This document shows positions 45,179 through 53,752 of a DNA stretch of 64,000 nt, piece by piece. Positions within the stretch are counted from its first letter, which is position 1. Every line of letters begins with the position of its first letter. Under the pieces are notes generated by a model that worked only from the letters and a program-made list of their open reading frames with translations, was not told the DNA's origin and made no database searches. This DNA comes from Herbidospora solisilvae (GTDB lineage: Bacteria > Actinomycetota > Actinomycetes > Streptosporangiales > Streptosporangiaceae). The stretch is taken from positions 124,001 to 188,000 of the forward strand of contig NZ_WXEW01000010.1 of NCBI RefSeq assembly GCF_009901565.1. The letters are read 5' to 3'. The translations under genes and the position numbers were made by a program.

Positions 45179-45522
45179 CGACGATGCCGCTGCCCCAGCG
45201 CGTGTGGGAGGCCGTGTGCCCCCTCTCCGACCTGCTGCCCGAGCGCGGCGCCTGTGCCCTGATCGGCGGCGAGCAGGTGGCCGTGTTCCGAACCCACGAC
45301 GGGTCCCTGTACGCCATCGGCAACCGGGACCCCTTCAGCGGTGCCTACATCCTGTCCCGGGGGATCGTCGGCACCAGGAACGGGGAGCCGACCGTGGCCT
45401 CCCCGATGCACAAACAGGTGTTCTCGCTCACCAGCGGGGTCTGCCTGGACGATCCCGGGACTGTGATTCCGACATTTCCGATTCGCGTCACCATGGGGAT
45501 GGTTGAGGTGAGCGTCAAATGA
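45175..45522 (+). CDS. nirD: nitrite reductase small subunit NirD
   Basis: 115 residues with a Rieske-like beta fold: ALIGGEQVAVFRTHDGSLYAIGNRDPFSGA and VASPMHKQVFSLTSGVCLDD. The Cys-x-His pairs of true Rieske proteins are missing, as usual for NirD, so it probably carries no cluster and acts structurally. It is coupled to nirB and to the next gene by ATGA overlaps. Confidence 0.93.
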   Translation: MTTMPLPQRVWEAVCPLSDLLPERGACALIGGEQVAVFRTHDGSLYAIGNRDPFSGAYILSRGIVGTRNGEPTVASPMHKQVFSLTSGVCLDDPGTVIPTFPIRVTMGMVEVSVK

Positions 45523-46703
45523 CCGCACTGCTCGAAGAGACGCAACTGGCCACACTGGCCGAGGGGCTGTCTCCGGAGACCGCGCCGAACGCGCTGTCCG
45601 GCTTCACGATCGGCGTCACCGCCACCCGCCGTCGCGAGGAGTTCTCGGCGCTGCTCGAACGCCGGGGCGCGCGCGTGGTGAGGGCGCCCGCGATCCGGCT
45701 GGTGCCGCTGACGGAGGACGTCGACCTGATGTCCGCCACCCGCGAGTGCCTGGCCACACCGGTCGACGACGTGGTCGTCACCACCGGCGTCGGGTTCCGC
45801 GGCTGGGTCGCCGCCGCCGAGGGCTGGGGGCTGGCCGGCCACCTGACCGCCCGCCTGGCCGACGCCCGGCTGCTCACCCGCGGCCCCAAGGCGCGCGGCG
45901 CCGTCCGGGCCGCCGGACTCACCGACCACTGGACGCCCGCGACCGAGTCGTGCGAGGAGGTCCTGCGCTACCTGCTGAGCCAGGACCTGCGCGGCCGCCG
46001 CATCGCGGTCCAGCTGCACGGCGAGCCGCTGACCGGCTTCGTCGCCGACCTGCGCGCCGCCGGGGCCGAGGTCATCGAGGTGCCCGTCTACCAGTGGCTG
46101 CCCTACCGCGACACCTCGCCGCTGCGCCGCCTGGTCAGCCAGGTCGCCTCCGGCGCGATCGACGCGGTCGCGTTCACCAGCGCCCCGGCCGTGCACGCCA
46201 TGCTCAACGCCGCCCGCGCCGACGGGCTGGAGGAGGCCCTGCTCGCCGCCTTCCGCGGCCCGGTGACGGCGGCCTGCGTCGGGCCGGTCACCGCGCAGCC
46301 GCTGGTCGCCAAGGGCGTGCCGGTGATCCAGCCGGAGCGGTCGCGGCTCGGCTCGCTGGCCCGCACGCTGGCCCGGCACCTGCCGGAGAACAGCGTCACC
46401 CGGCTCACCGCCGGGGGTCACGAACTGGAGATCCGGGGCCACGCGGTGGTCGTCGACGGCGAGCTCAAGCCGCTGCCCCCGGCGCCGATGGCGGTGCTGA
46501 AGCGGCTCGCCGACCGGCCCGGCCACGTCGTGGCCCGGGGCGACCTGCGGATGGTGCTGCCCGGCGGCCCCTCCCGCGACTCGGCCGAGCACGCCGTCGA
46601 GATGGCCATCACCCGGCTGCGCCGCGCCCTGGGCCCCAGCGGCATCGTCGAGACGGTCGTCAAGCGCGGCTACCGCCTGGCCTGTGACCGGGAAGACGTG
46701 TGA
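45519..46703 (+). CDS. hemD: uroporphyrinogen-III synthase with C-terminal OmpR-type winged helix
   Basis: 394 residues. Residues about 28-275 are the two-lobed HemD fold (TIGVTATRRREEFSALLERRGARVV, AFTSAPAVHAML, ACVGPVTAQPL), making the tetrapyrrole ring for siroheme. Residues about 300-390 are a DNA-binding winged helix (LPPAPMAVLKRLADRPGHVVARGDL, AVEMAITRLRRALG, VETVVKRGYRLA) as in OmpR-type regulators. No receiver domain is present. Its place in a siroheme-using operon suggests it supplies the cofactor and may also regulate the cluster. Confidence 0.88.
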   Translation: MTALLEETQLATLAEGLSPETAPNALSGFTIGVTATRRREEFSALLERRGARVVRAPAIRLVPLTEDVDLMSATRECLATPVDDVVVTTGVGFRGWVAAAEGWGLAGHLTARLADARLLTRGPKARGAVRAAGLTDHWTPATESCEEVLRYLLSQDLRGRRIAVQLHGEPLTGFVADLRAAGAEVIEVPVYQWLPYRDTSPLRRLVSQVASGAIDAVAFTSAPAVHAMLNAARADGLEEALLAAFRGPVTAACVGPVTAQPLVAKGVPVIQPERSRLGSLARTLARHLPENSVTRLTAGGHELEIRGHAVVVDGELKPLPPAPMAVLKRLADRPGHVVARGDLRMVLPGGPSRDSAEHAVEMAITRLRRALGPSGIVETVVKRGYRLACDREDV

Positions 46704-47452
46704 CGACCCTCGTCATGGCGGCCCACGGCGCCCGCAACCCCGAATGGGACGCCGTCCTCGCCGACCTGGCCGGGCGGGTGCGGCGGACCCGCCCGGGGAG
46801 CCCGGCCCGGCTCGCCTTCCTGGAGCTGAGCGACCCGCCGCTGGATCGGGTGCTCGCCGAGGTCGCGGGCCCGGTCGTGGTGGTGCCGTTGCTGCTCGCG
46901 GGGGGCTACCACGTCCACATCGACCTGCCCGAGGTGATCGCCCGGGTGCGTCCCGACGCCGTCGTCGCGGGCCCGCTCGGTCCGCACCCCCTGCTCACCT
47001 CGGTGCTGGCCCGGCGGCTGGCCGCCGCCGGGCTGCGACCCCGTGACGCGGTGATCCTGGGCGCGGCCGGCTCGTCCGACCCGGCCGCCCTCGCCGCCGT
47101 GCGGGCGGCCGCCCGCCTTCTGTCGGTACGCCTCTCCCGCCCGGTCACCGCCGCGTTCGCGTCGGCGGGCCGGCCGGGCATCACCGAGGCGGTGGCCGAG
47201 GTCCGCAGAGGCCCGGCCCCCCGGACGGTGGTGGCCTCCTACCTGCTGGCCCCCGGCCTGTTCCACACCCGCCTGGCCGAGAGCGGCGCCGACGTGGTCA
47301 GCGCCCCGCTGGGCGTCGACGACGACCTGGCCAGGCTGGTCTGGCACCGGTACGACGAGGCGCGTCAGGGATCCAGCCGCAGCTCCCGCACGATCGCCTC
47401 GGCCGCCTCGGGCCGCGACGGCTCCGAGTCGGCGCCGGTGAAGATCTCGTAG
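46700..47452 (+). CDS. CbiX/SirB-like sirohydrochlorin chelatase
   Basis: 250 residues. LVMAAHGARNPEWDAVL contains the His that binds the metal, and PLLLAGGYHVHIDLPEVI contains the second His. The duplicated chelatase halves continue to about residue 230. It inserts Fe2+ (or Co2+) into sirohydrochlorin to give siroheme for NirB. The GTG start overlaps the hemD stop. The last 88 bp overlap the convergent TetR-like gene and encode a Ser/Arg-rich tail. Confidence 0.85.
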   Translation: MTTLVMAAHGARNPEWDAVLADLAGRVRRTRPGSPARLAFLELSDPPLDRVLAEVAGPVVVVPLLLAGGYHVHIDLPEVIARVRPDAVVAGPLGPHPLLTSVLARRLAAAGLRPRDAVILGAAGSSDPAALAAVRAAARLLSVRLSRPVTAAFASAGRPGITEAVAEVRRGPAPRTVVASYLLAPGLFHTRLAESGADVVSAPLGVDDDLARLVWHRYDEARQGSSRSSRTIASAASGRDGSESAPVKIS

Positions 47453-47949
47453 TAGGCGTGCCGGAAACAGCCGGCCAGCAGCAGCCGGGCGCTGGACTCG
47501 GGGTGCACGTCGGCCCTGACCCGCCCGAGCTCCTGCTCGCCGGCGAGGTAGGCCGCCAGCGGCAGCACCTCGCCCTCGGGCCCGAGCTCCGAGTCCCGCA
47601 TGGCCTGCCGGAAGCGGACCGTGAGGATCGGGGAGACGAAGGCCGGGAGGGCTGCGGCCTGGATCTCCGTGTAGTAGTGGATGCCGGCCAGCGCGACCGG
47701 CCGCAGGTTCCCGGTCACGTCGCCGTGCCCGGGGCGGAGGTCGTGCAGCAGCCGGAGCCAGGCCGGCAGCCGGTCCTGCAGCAGGGCCAGGAACGTCTCG
47801 ACCGCCTGAGCCGGGGTGGTGCCCCGGATCTGGGGAGTGGCGGTTCCGATCGGTTCGGCGGTGCCCGTTTTCATCCGCATCGCCATGTCGAGGACACGCC
47901 GACGGGTTTCCTGAGAAGAATGGTGCGGAGGTGGGGAGGGAGTTACCAT
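47365..47949 (-). CDS. TetR-like protein lacking most of its DNA-binding domain
   Basis: 194 residues. SQETRRRVLDMAMRM matches helix 1 of a TetR HTH. Normally about 35 more residues form helices 2-3 and the turn, but here the sequence goes straight to KTGTAEP and then to a TetR-type ligand-binding domain (TTPAQAVETFLALLQDR, AGCFRHAYYEIFTGAD). This looks like an in-frame deletion that removed the recognition helix. It may be a pseudogene, or a protein acting by dimerising with other regulators. A weak AAGGGCG box precedes the ATG. Confidence 0.6.
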   Translation of the reverse strand: MVTPSPPPHHSSQETRRRVLDMAMRMKTGTAEPIGTATPQIRGTTPAQAVETFLALLQDRLPAWLRLLHDLRPGHGDVTGNLRPVALAGIHYYTEIQAAALPAFVSPILTVRFRQAMRDSELGPEGEVLPLAAYLAGEQELGRVRADVHPESSARLLLAGCFRHAYYEIFTGADSEPSRPEAAEAIVRELRLDP

Positions 47950-48044
47950 TTTCGCCCTTGTGCGCGCAGTCCACAGAAGACGCTTGTGAGGAAGGAAGCG
48001 CTAATTATTACCGCATAAGGGCGGTGAAGTGGCAGGAAAACCAG

Positions 48045-48064
48045 CATCCGGTTTCCACCGGATG
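48045..48064 (-). terminator. hairpin terminator after the CPBP remnant
   Basis: CATCCGGT and ACCGGATG form an 8-bp perfect stem with a 4-nt loop, followed on the minus strand by GGTTTTCC. It lies 6 bp beyond the stop of the decayed CPBP gene. Confidence 0.6.
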
Positions 48065-48069
48065 AATCC

Positions 48070-48583
48070 TCACGGTGTCAAGTCAGGACCGGTCCGCCGC
48101 GTGCCCGCCCAGACGACGGCGGTGACCACGACCAGCAGGACGCAGGGGAGCAGCATGATCGCCGACCCGGCCCCCGCCGACCGGTCGGCCCCCGCGAGCG
48201 GGTCGGCGTGCGTGACGAGCATGAACAGGTAGACCAGGGTGTTGTTGGCGGCGTGCACGACCACGGAGGTCTCCAGGCCGAGCGCCGAACACGGCGGGCC
48301 GGAACACCGACAGCACCGAGCTGAGGGACGCGCCCCGCACCCCGTACAACCACCGCTGGAGGAGCATGCTCCACGGGATCAGCAGCGCGATCGAGACGAG
48401 GTTGGCGGCGTGGTAGGCCGGGGTGAACTCGGCGCCGCCCGAGACCGGGTTGGCGCGGCCCGTCGACTCATCGACCGCCGAGCCGATAAGGCTGATCACG
48501 CCGCCGAAGCCGAACAGCCCGACGAGCAGCAGCACGAGGGCCAGCACGCCACGCCCGACCCGGCGCCGCTCGCCGGTGAGCAC
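48070..48583 (-). pseudogene. CPBP family intramembrane protease, internally deleted and frameshifted
   Basis: The 5' part codes for the N-terminal membrane segments of a CPBP/CAAX protease (VLALVLLLVGLFGFGGVISLIGS and SSVLSVFRPAVFG). The 3' part, in another frame, codes for the usual C-terminal end (LGLETSVVVHAANNTLVYLF). The two meet at about 48285. The middle of the protein, including the catalytic EExxxR and FxxxH motifs, is missing. A deletion of several hundred bases with a frame change explains this. It begins 4 bp after the kinase remnant. Confidence 0.75.
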
Positions 48584-48586
48584 GAG

Positions 48587-49405
48587 TCACCGAAGTTCTC
48601 CCTCGGGATGGGGCACCACGGCCTCAAGGACGAACCGATCCACGTCACGGTGGGCGGACACCCGCCCCCCGAGCCCCCCGATCCGATCGGCCATCGCCCG
48701 AAGCCCCGTCCCGGCGCCGACGGACCGCACAGCCGATCTCGGATCCGCTTCCCCGGCCGCTTCAGCGGTGGCCCGTGCGGGCCGATTCCGCGGGTGGTCG
48801 CGTGGCTGGTCGTGCGGCCGGCTTCGCGGCTGTTGGTGTGGATCTCTTCGTGGCCGATTCTGTGGTGGCGCAGCCGCCCGGTTGCGAGGGTGAGCGCGGC
48901 CCGGTCGTCGTGGGCGCACTGGAGCTCCCACAGGATTCGCAACATCCACGCCCCCGACCAGCAGGCCCACAGGGTGACGCTGACGACGGCCGCCCCGACG
49001 ACCAGGAGCGGGAGGTCCGCCACCGCCGCCGGCGGGACGGCCGACAGCAGGATCGCCCCGTTCAGATGAAGGGTGCGCCGCGCGTCGAGGACGGGCACGA
49101 AACCTCGCCGCCGCCGACCCCACCGCCGCCGCGATCACCACGCCTCGCACCGCGGCCGTGATCGTGACCGACGCCACCACGAGCGCGACCGGCACCAGCG
49201 CCCACGGCACCACCCAGCCGGGCGGCCGCCGCCGGGCCCGGCCGCCGAGGACGTCAAAGCTCCACCGGCTGACCAGGACGTTCCCGATGACGAGGGCGAT
49301 CGTCAGCGCGGCGACCACGAGGAACCCGGACGGCGAGGTAGGTGGACCAGCGGGCGTAGGACTCGAACCGCCGGGCGCTGACGACCGGCTCGCGGCCCGG
49401 CCCGG
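48587..49405 (-). pseudogene. NarL-type sensor histidine kinase remnant
   Basis: Pieces of a kinase appear in changing frames. ARRFESYARWSTYLAVR (about 49335-49385) continues after a frameshift as FLVVAALTIALVIGNVLV, a membrane segment. A second shift gives VLDARRTLHLNGAILL with two more membrane segments (about 48930-49100). The end at 48587-48740 is the C-terminal part of an HATPase domain (GAGTGLRAMADRIGGLGGRV). No start codon, dimerisation helix with phospho-His or N-box remains. No matching response regulator is adjacent. Confidence 0.7.
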
Positions 49406-49407
49406 TG

Positions 49408-50262
49408 TCAGCCGTCGGTGCCCCGGTCGCGCCGCCGCAGGTAACGCTCGAACTCCGCCGCGATCGCGTCGCCGCTCGCCTCGGGCAGGTCGGCGGCGTC
49501 CTTGCGCTCCTCCAGCTCCTTGACGTATTCGGCGACCTCGGAGTCCTGGGCGGCCAGCTCGTCGACGCCGGTCTCCCAGGCGCGGGCCTCTTCCGGCAGC
49601 TCGCCGTAGGGCATCGGGATGTCGAGGAGGTCTTCGACCCGGCGCAGCAGGGCCAGGGTCGCCTTCGGGTTGGGCGGCTGGGCGACGTAGTGGGGCACCG
49701 AGGCCCACAGGGAGATCGTCTGCAGGCCCGCGTGGCCGAGGGTGTGCTGGAGCACGCCGATGATGCCGGTCGGGCCTTCGTACTTGGTCAGTTCGAGGTT
49801 GAGAACCCGGGCGAGGCCGGGGTCGCTGACCGAGCCCACGATGGGCACCGGCCGGGTGTGGGGGGAGTCGTTCAGCAGAGCGCCCAGGAGGAGGGCCAGT
49901 TCGATGCCGAGTTCGTGGCAGAGCCCGACGATCTCCTGGCAGAACGTGCGCCAGCGCATGTTGGGCTCGATGCCGCGCAGCAGCACGACGTCACGCTTGG
50001 CCCCCGGGGGGCGGGCCACCAGCAGGCGGGTGGTGGGCCAGGTGATCGACCGGGTCAGGCCCTCGCCCATTTCCACGATGGGGCGGGTCACCTGGAAGTC
50101 GTAATAGTCTTCCGGGTCGAGCTCCACCAGCGGGGTGGCCTTCCACTCGGCCTCCAGGTGGGCGAGCACCGCGCTCGACGCCTCACCCGCATCGTTCCAG
50201 CCTTCGAACGCGGCGATCAGCACCGGGTCGACGAGCTCAGGGAGCCCTTCGAGCTCGATCAA
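49408..50262 (-). CDS. PAC2 family protein
   Basis: 284 residues. IELEGLPELVDPVLIAAFEGWNDAGEA is the conserved start of PAC2 proteins, related to proteasome assembly chaperones. LGALLNDSPHTRPVPIVG, GPTGIIGVLQHTLGHAGL and SVPHYVAQPPNPKATLALLRR are family blocks. The last 50 residues are acidic and helical. Many actinobacteria have this gene near mshC. A link to the actinobacterial proteasome is suggested for the family but not shown here. Confidence 0.88.
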   Translation of the reverse strand: MIELEGLPELVDPVLIAAFEGWNDAGEASSAVLAHLEAEWKATPLVELDPEDYYDFQVTRPIVEMGEGLTRSITWPTTRLLVARPPGAKRDVVLLRGIEPNMRWRTFCQEIVGLCHELGIELALLLGALLNDSPHTRPVPIVGSVSDPGLARVLNLELTKYEGPTGIIGVLQHTLGHAGLQTISLWASVPHYVAQPPNPKATLALLRRVEDLLDIPMPYGELPEEARAWETGVDELAAQDSEVAEYVKELEERKDAADLPEASGDAIAAEFERYLRRRDRGTDG

Positions 50263-50380
50263 GCCGCCTCCTCACATAGTCGTGGGCCCAGCCTAGTTGT
50301 AGTGCGCCCCCGAGCGTTATCCGTGGCCACCGATAAGCTGAGGGCCGACACCCCGACTGCTCCCCGAGGCCGATAATCCA

Positions 50381-51037
50381 ATGTCCGAACATCTGCACGC
50401 CGTTCTCTTCGACATGGACGGCCTGCTGGTCGACACCGAGAAGCTGTGGGGCCTCGTCGAGGCCGAGGTCGTCGAACGGCTCGGCGGAGAGTGGGGCCCG
50501 GACCATCAGGAGCGCCTGGTCGGCGGATCGTGGGACACCACGGTCGCCTACATGCTCGGCCTGACGGGGGCCGACGTCGCCCCCGAGGTGGTGGGCCGCT
50601 GGTTGCTCGACGGCATGCTGACCCGGCTGGAGTCCGGCGTCGAGCCGCTGCCCGGCGCCCTCGAACTGCTCACCGAGGTCAAGGCCGGGGGCGTGCGCAC
50701 CGCCCTGGTCACCGCCTCGCTCCGGCCGATGGCCGACGCCGTGCTGGCCTCGATCGGCCGCCACCACTTCGACGTGATCGTCACCGCCGACGACGTGACC
50801 CGCACCAAGCCCGACCCGGAGCCCTACGAGCTGGCCCTGCGCCTCCTCGGCGCCGACCCGCGCCACACCGTGGTCTGTGAAGACTCGCCCAACGGCGTGG
50901 CCGCCGCCACCGCCGCGGGCTGCCACGTCATCGCGGTGCCCAACCTGGTGCCCATCGAGGCGGCCCCCCGGCGCACGATCGTCGAGTCCCTCCTCGACGT
51001 CGACCTGCCGTTGATCAGATCGCTCGTCTCGGCCTGA
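50381..51037 (+). CDS. HAD family hydrolase (beta-phosphoglucomutase/phosphatase-like)
   Basis: 218 residues. Motif I VLFDMDGLLVDTEKLW holds the nucleophile Asp and acid/base Asp, motif II is TALVTAS, the motif III Lys is in TRTKPDPEPYELAL, and motif IV is VVCEDSPNGV. The alpha-helical cap after motif I matches phosphoglycolate/beta-phosphoglucomutase-type enzymes. It is divergent from the PAC2 gene with 118 bp between the starts. A TAAGCT at 50334-50339 could be its -10 box. Substrate unknown. Confidence 0.88.
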   Translation: MSEHLHAVLFDMDGLLVDTEKLWGLVEAEVVERLGGEWGPDHQERLVGGSWDTTVAYMLGLTGADVAPEVVGRWLLDGMLTRLESGVEPLPGALELLTEVKAGGVRTALVTASLRPMADAVLASIGRHHFDVIVTADDVTRTKPDPEPYELALRLLGADPRHTVVCEDSPNGVAAATAAGCHVIAVPNLVPIEAAPRRTIVESLLDVDLPLIRSLVSA

Positions 51038-51195
51038 CCGGAAATATCGCTTTATGCGGGAATGTCGCCGGTTGTTCGGCGCAATAAGCCCGCAAAGAAA
51101 AATCATGCTGCGTTTGTGGTCCGGGCGGCCGGAAATCAGGGTGGGCGGAATCGTCCATTCCCACCCCGGTGGGATTTCCGGCAGAGGTGCACACA

Positions 51196-51831
51196 TTGCG
51201 AACGATTCACGGCATGGCGCAGGCATTCACGAGAAACGGCTGCACGGCCGTCGGTGTTTCCCTATTCGGATTTCTGGCCGCCGCCGCGCCCGCGCACGCC
51301 GACACGCCGCGGCCGAAGCCGACGTGGACGGACATCACCGACGGCGACGCCCTGTCCCTGAAGACCGCGGCCCTGGCCAGGAAGAACGCCGCCGTGTCGA
51401 AGAAGGGCGACACCATCGCGAAGAAGAGCCGGGCCGCCCACCCCAGACCGGTGCGCCCGAAGGCCGAGCCGTCGCTTGACTCCGCCGCCGTCGAGGTCAC
51501 GTCCCTGGCCGAGCCCCTCGTCTTCACCGTGACGACCCGCAAGGGCGTCCCCTATCTGCACGATCCGCGCGAGGTCCCCGGCTGGCACAACCTGCGCCGG
51601 GTGTCGGGCAGCCGCGGCGGTCGTGTCACCCACATCTCCGTGGCCCAGGATTCCCGGCTGAATTACCTTCCGGATCCCACCACGACGACCGCCTTGCGGG
51701 TCACCGTGCAAACGCGCGACGGGATCTTCTTCACCGTGTGCCGTCTGGGGAACCTGGCCAATCTCAATGTGCCGCTGCCGACGGCCGGCGCCCTGCCGTG
51801 CACGCCATGGGCGACGCTTCCCGCCGTCTGA
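51196..51831 (+). CDS. secreted protein of unknown function
   Basis: 211 residues from a TTG with GAGGTG upstream; an ATG at 51214 is the other possible start. A signal peptide (CTAVGVSLFGFLAAAAPAHA) is followed by a Lys/Ala-rich helical segment (51361-51450) and a beta-rich end with PREVPGWHNLRRVSGSRGG and two Cys (VCRLG, LPCTPW). No family was recognised. It precedes another secreted protein by 32 bp, so the two are probably an operon. Confidence 0.6.
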   Translation: MRTIHGMAQAFTRNGCTAVGVSLFGFLAAAAPAHADTPRPKPTWTDITDGDALSLKTAALARKNAAVSKKGDTIAKKSRAAHPRPVRPKAEPSLDSAAVEVTSLAEPLVFTVTTRKGVPYLHDPREVPGWHNLRRVSGSRGGRVTHISVAQDSRLNYLPDPTTTTALRVTVQTRDGIFFTVCRLGNLANLNVPLPTAGALPCTPWATLPAV

Positions 51832-51863
51832 CGAAAGCCACCCGGAATTCACCAGGAGTCATC

Positions 51864-52628
51864 ATGCGTTTCCAGCGATTCGCCGCGTGCGCGATCGTGT
51901 TCACCGGTCTGGCCGCGACGGGTGCGGTCGCACCCGCCGCCGCCACGCCCGCCGACCCCTACTCGCCGGAGAAGTGGGGTGTCATCGGCCGCAACTCCGC
52001 GGGGAACGCCAGTGCGTTCCTCCGCCTGGGCCCGTGGGGACGCGACACCCCCACCGATCCGGCGGCCACCCAGACGCCGCCCTATGGAATCGGCAGTCTC
52101 GGCTTCATCGTCGGCGGCGACGCCGACCACATCCAGTTCGGCAACGAGACCGATTTCGCCGGTACGCGGCTCGCGGACATCGACGTCCTCCGCTACTGGA
52201 TCTTCACCGCGGCCGACGAGGACGTGTTCCCGACGATCAATCCGCCCACCCTCAACCTGGAGGTCGACCCGAACCTGGGCACGGCCGACTACACGAGCCT
52301 GGTCTACCTGCCCGGCGAGTCGACGAGCCCCTCGGCCCCCGCTGTGCGGGCCGCCGGACGCTGGCAGCGGTACGACGCGAGCGCCGTCAACAGCAAGTGG
52401 TACCTGACCAGGCCGGTCCCCGGCGTGATGGGCTGCACCCAGGCCTCGCCGTGCAGCTTCGCCCTGCTGAAGGCCCAGCTGCCCGACGCGGCGATCTCCT
52501 TCGGCGTGGCCTTCAACAAGGGCAGCCAGGACGGCCCCTTCTTCGGCGCCGTCGACGGCCTCCAGATCAACGACGCGCTCTACGACTTCGAACCCCTCGG
52601 CGTTCGCAGGTACCAGCCCGTTCTCTGA
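51864..52628 (+). CDS. secreted beta-rich protein of unknown function
   Basis: 254 residues. The signal peptide (MRFQRFAACAIVFTGLAATG, AAA cleavage region) is followed by a beta-rich region with GIGSLGFIVGGDADHIQFGNE, LRYWIFTAADEDVF, and CTQASPC in the last third. The pattern resembles a single lectin-like or carbohydrate-binding sandwich, but no firm family match is possible by eye. ATG 51864 has AGGAG at a 5-nt distance. The 3' end almost touches the convergent LuxR gene. Confidence 0.6.
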   Translation: MRFQRFAACAIVFTGLAATGAVAPAAATPADPYSPEKWGVIGRNSAGNASAFLRLGPWGRDTPTDPAATQTPPYGIGSLGFIVGGDADHIQFGNETDFAGTRLADIDVLRYWIFTAADEDVFPTINPPTLNLEVDPNLGTADYTSLVYLPGESTSPSAPAVRAAGRWQRYDASAVNSKWYLTRPVPGVMGCTQASPCSFALLKAQLPDAAISFGVAFNKGSQDGPFFGAVDGLQINDALYDFEPLGVRRYQPVL

Positions 52629-52632
52629 CGCG

Positions 52633-53739
52633 TCAGGCGGCCAGCAGGGGCGCCAGGTCGGCCCGGTTGTTCACACCCAGCTTCGTGTAGACCCGGCACA
52701 GGTGGTTGGCGACGGTACGCGGCGACAGCACCAGCCAGTCGGCGATCTCGCGGTTGGTCAGGTTCCAGGAGGCCAGCCGGGCCACCTCGGCCTCCCGGGC
52801 GCTCAGCCCCTCGACGCGGGGCGTGGCCCCGCCGAGCAGCGCCAGCCCGTCGCGCACGCCCAGCGTCGTGGCCCGCTCGCGCACGACGTGGGCGTGCAGC
52901 GGGCAGGCCAGCCGGACCCGCGGGGGAGAGGTGTCCCGCACCACGGCGACCAGGCCGCGGCGCTCCAGCCCGGCGACGGCGGCGTGGTCGGCCAGGTCGA
53001 GTAACACGTCCAGGTCGACCGGCTCGGTCAGGGCGACCAGCTCGATCGCCGTGGTCTCGGCCGGGGTCAGCCCGGCCAGCTCGGCCTCCAGGAGCCGACG
53101 CAGCCGGGGCGGCATGGTCAGCTCGCCGTCCCACCGCCAGACGCCGCCTGTCAGGGTCATGCCGGTGCCCGGCAGCAGTTCCGTGATCAAACGCGGGTTG
53201 CCGCCGGTGGTGTGGTGGAAGCGGCGTACCGTCGCGATGTCGGCGGGGCCGCCCAGCGCGGCGGCCAGCAGGCGGCCGGTCTCGCGGACCGTCATCGGGT
53301 CGAGGTCGATCCGGGTCAGCGCGCCGTCGCGCCACAGGGCCGCGACCGGCTCCGGCAGCACCGCCCCCGTCCTGGCCGTGACGACCGGCGTGGTTCCGTG
53401 GTGCTCGGCCAGGTGCGCGACCAGGGCGGCCGAGCTGGGGTCCAGCAGATGGGCGTCGTCGACCGCCAGCACCGGCGGAACCGCCCGGAGGGCCCCGGCC
53501 GCCCAGACCACCGGGTTGACCGGGATGTGTCCCGGGTCGGGCAGCAGGTGGGCGAAGGCCCCGAACGGCACGTCGGCCGCGCGGGCCCGGACAAGAAGAA
53601 AGGAGAAGGGCGCCAGCGCCTCGGCGAGCAGCCGGCTCCGCCCCGATCCGGCCGGGCCCGCCACCAGCACCCCGCCCCCGTCGCGGGCCGCCGCCCTGAT
53701 CTGATCACGTTCGGCCGTACGCCCCATGAATGGCCACAT
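52633..53739 (-). CDS. LuxR family regulator with N-terminal ATPase domain (short LAL type)
   Basis: 368 residues. The ATPase part has Walker A GPAGSGRSR, where Arg replaces the usual Lys, and Walker B PVLAVDDAHLLD. The C-terminal LuxR HTH is VEGLSAREAEVARLASWNLTNREIADWL with VANHLCRVYTKLG. LAL regulators are normally 800-1000 residues with TPR-like repeats; this one lacks the middle. It starts 7 nt after a TACCGT hexamer and is probably leaderless. Targets are unknown; the adjacent secreted pair is a candidate. Confidence 0.82.
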   Translation of the reverse strand: MWPFMGRTAERDQIRAAARDGGGVLVAGPAGSGRSRLLAEALAPFSFLLVRARAADVPFGAFAHLLPDPGHIPVNPVVWAAGALRAVPPVLAVDDAHLLDPSSAALVAHLAEHHGTTPVVTARTGAVLPEPVAALWRDGALTRIDLDPMTVRETGRLLAAALGGPADIATVRRFHHTTGGNPRLITELLPGTGMTLTGGVWRWDGELTMPPRLRRLLEAELAGLTPAETTAIELVALTEPVDLDVLLDLADHAAVAGLERRGLVAVVRDTSPPRVRLACPLHAHVVRERATTLGVRDGLALLGGATPRVEGLSAREAEVARLASWNLTNREIADWLVLSPRTVANHLCRVYTKLGVNNRADLAPLLAA

Positions 53740-53746
53740 GCCTCCG

Positions 53747-53752
53747 ACGGTA
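53747..53752 (-). promoter_or_regulatory. leaderless-type -10 element of the LuxR ATPase gene
   Basis: TACCGT on the minus strand ends 7 nt before the ATG at 53739. The GGAGG in this spacer is only 1 nt from that ATG, too close to act as its ribosome site. Confidence 0.4.

Noticed and set aside
48239-49069. Plus-strand open frames across the decay zone
   Set aside because: They are antisense to recognisable kinase and CPBP fragments and are Pro/Arg-rich without motifs.
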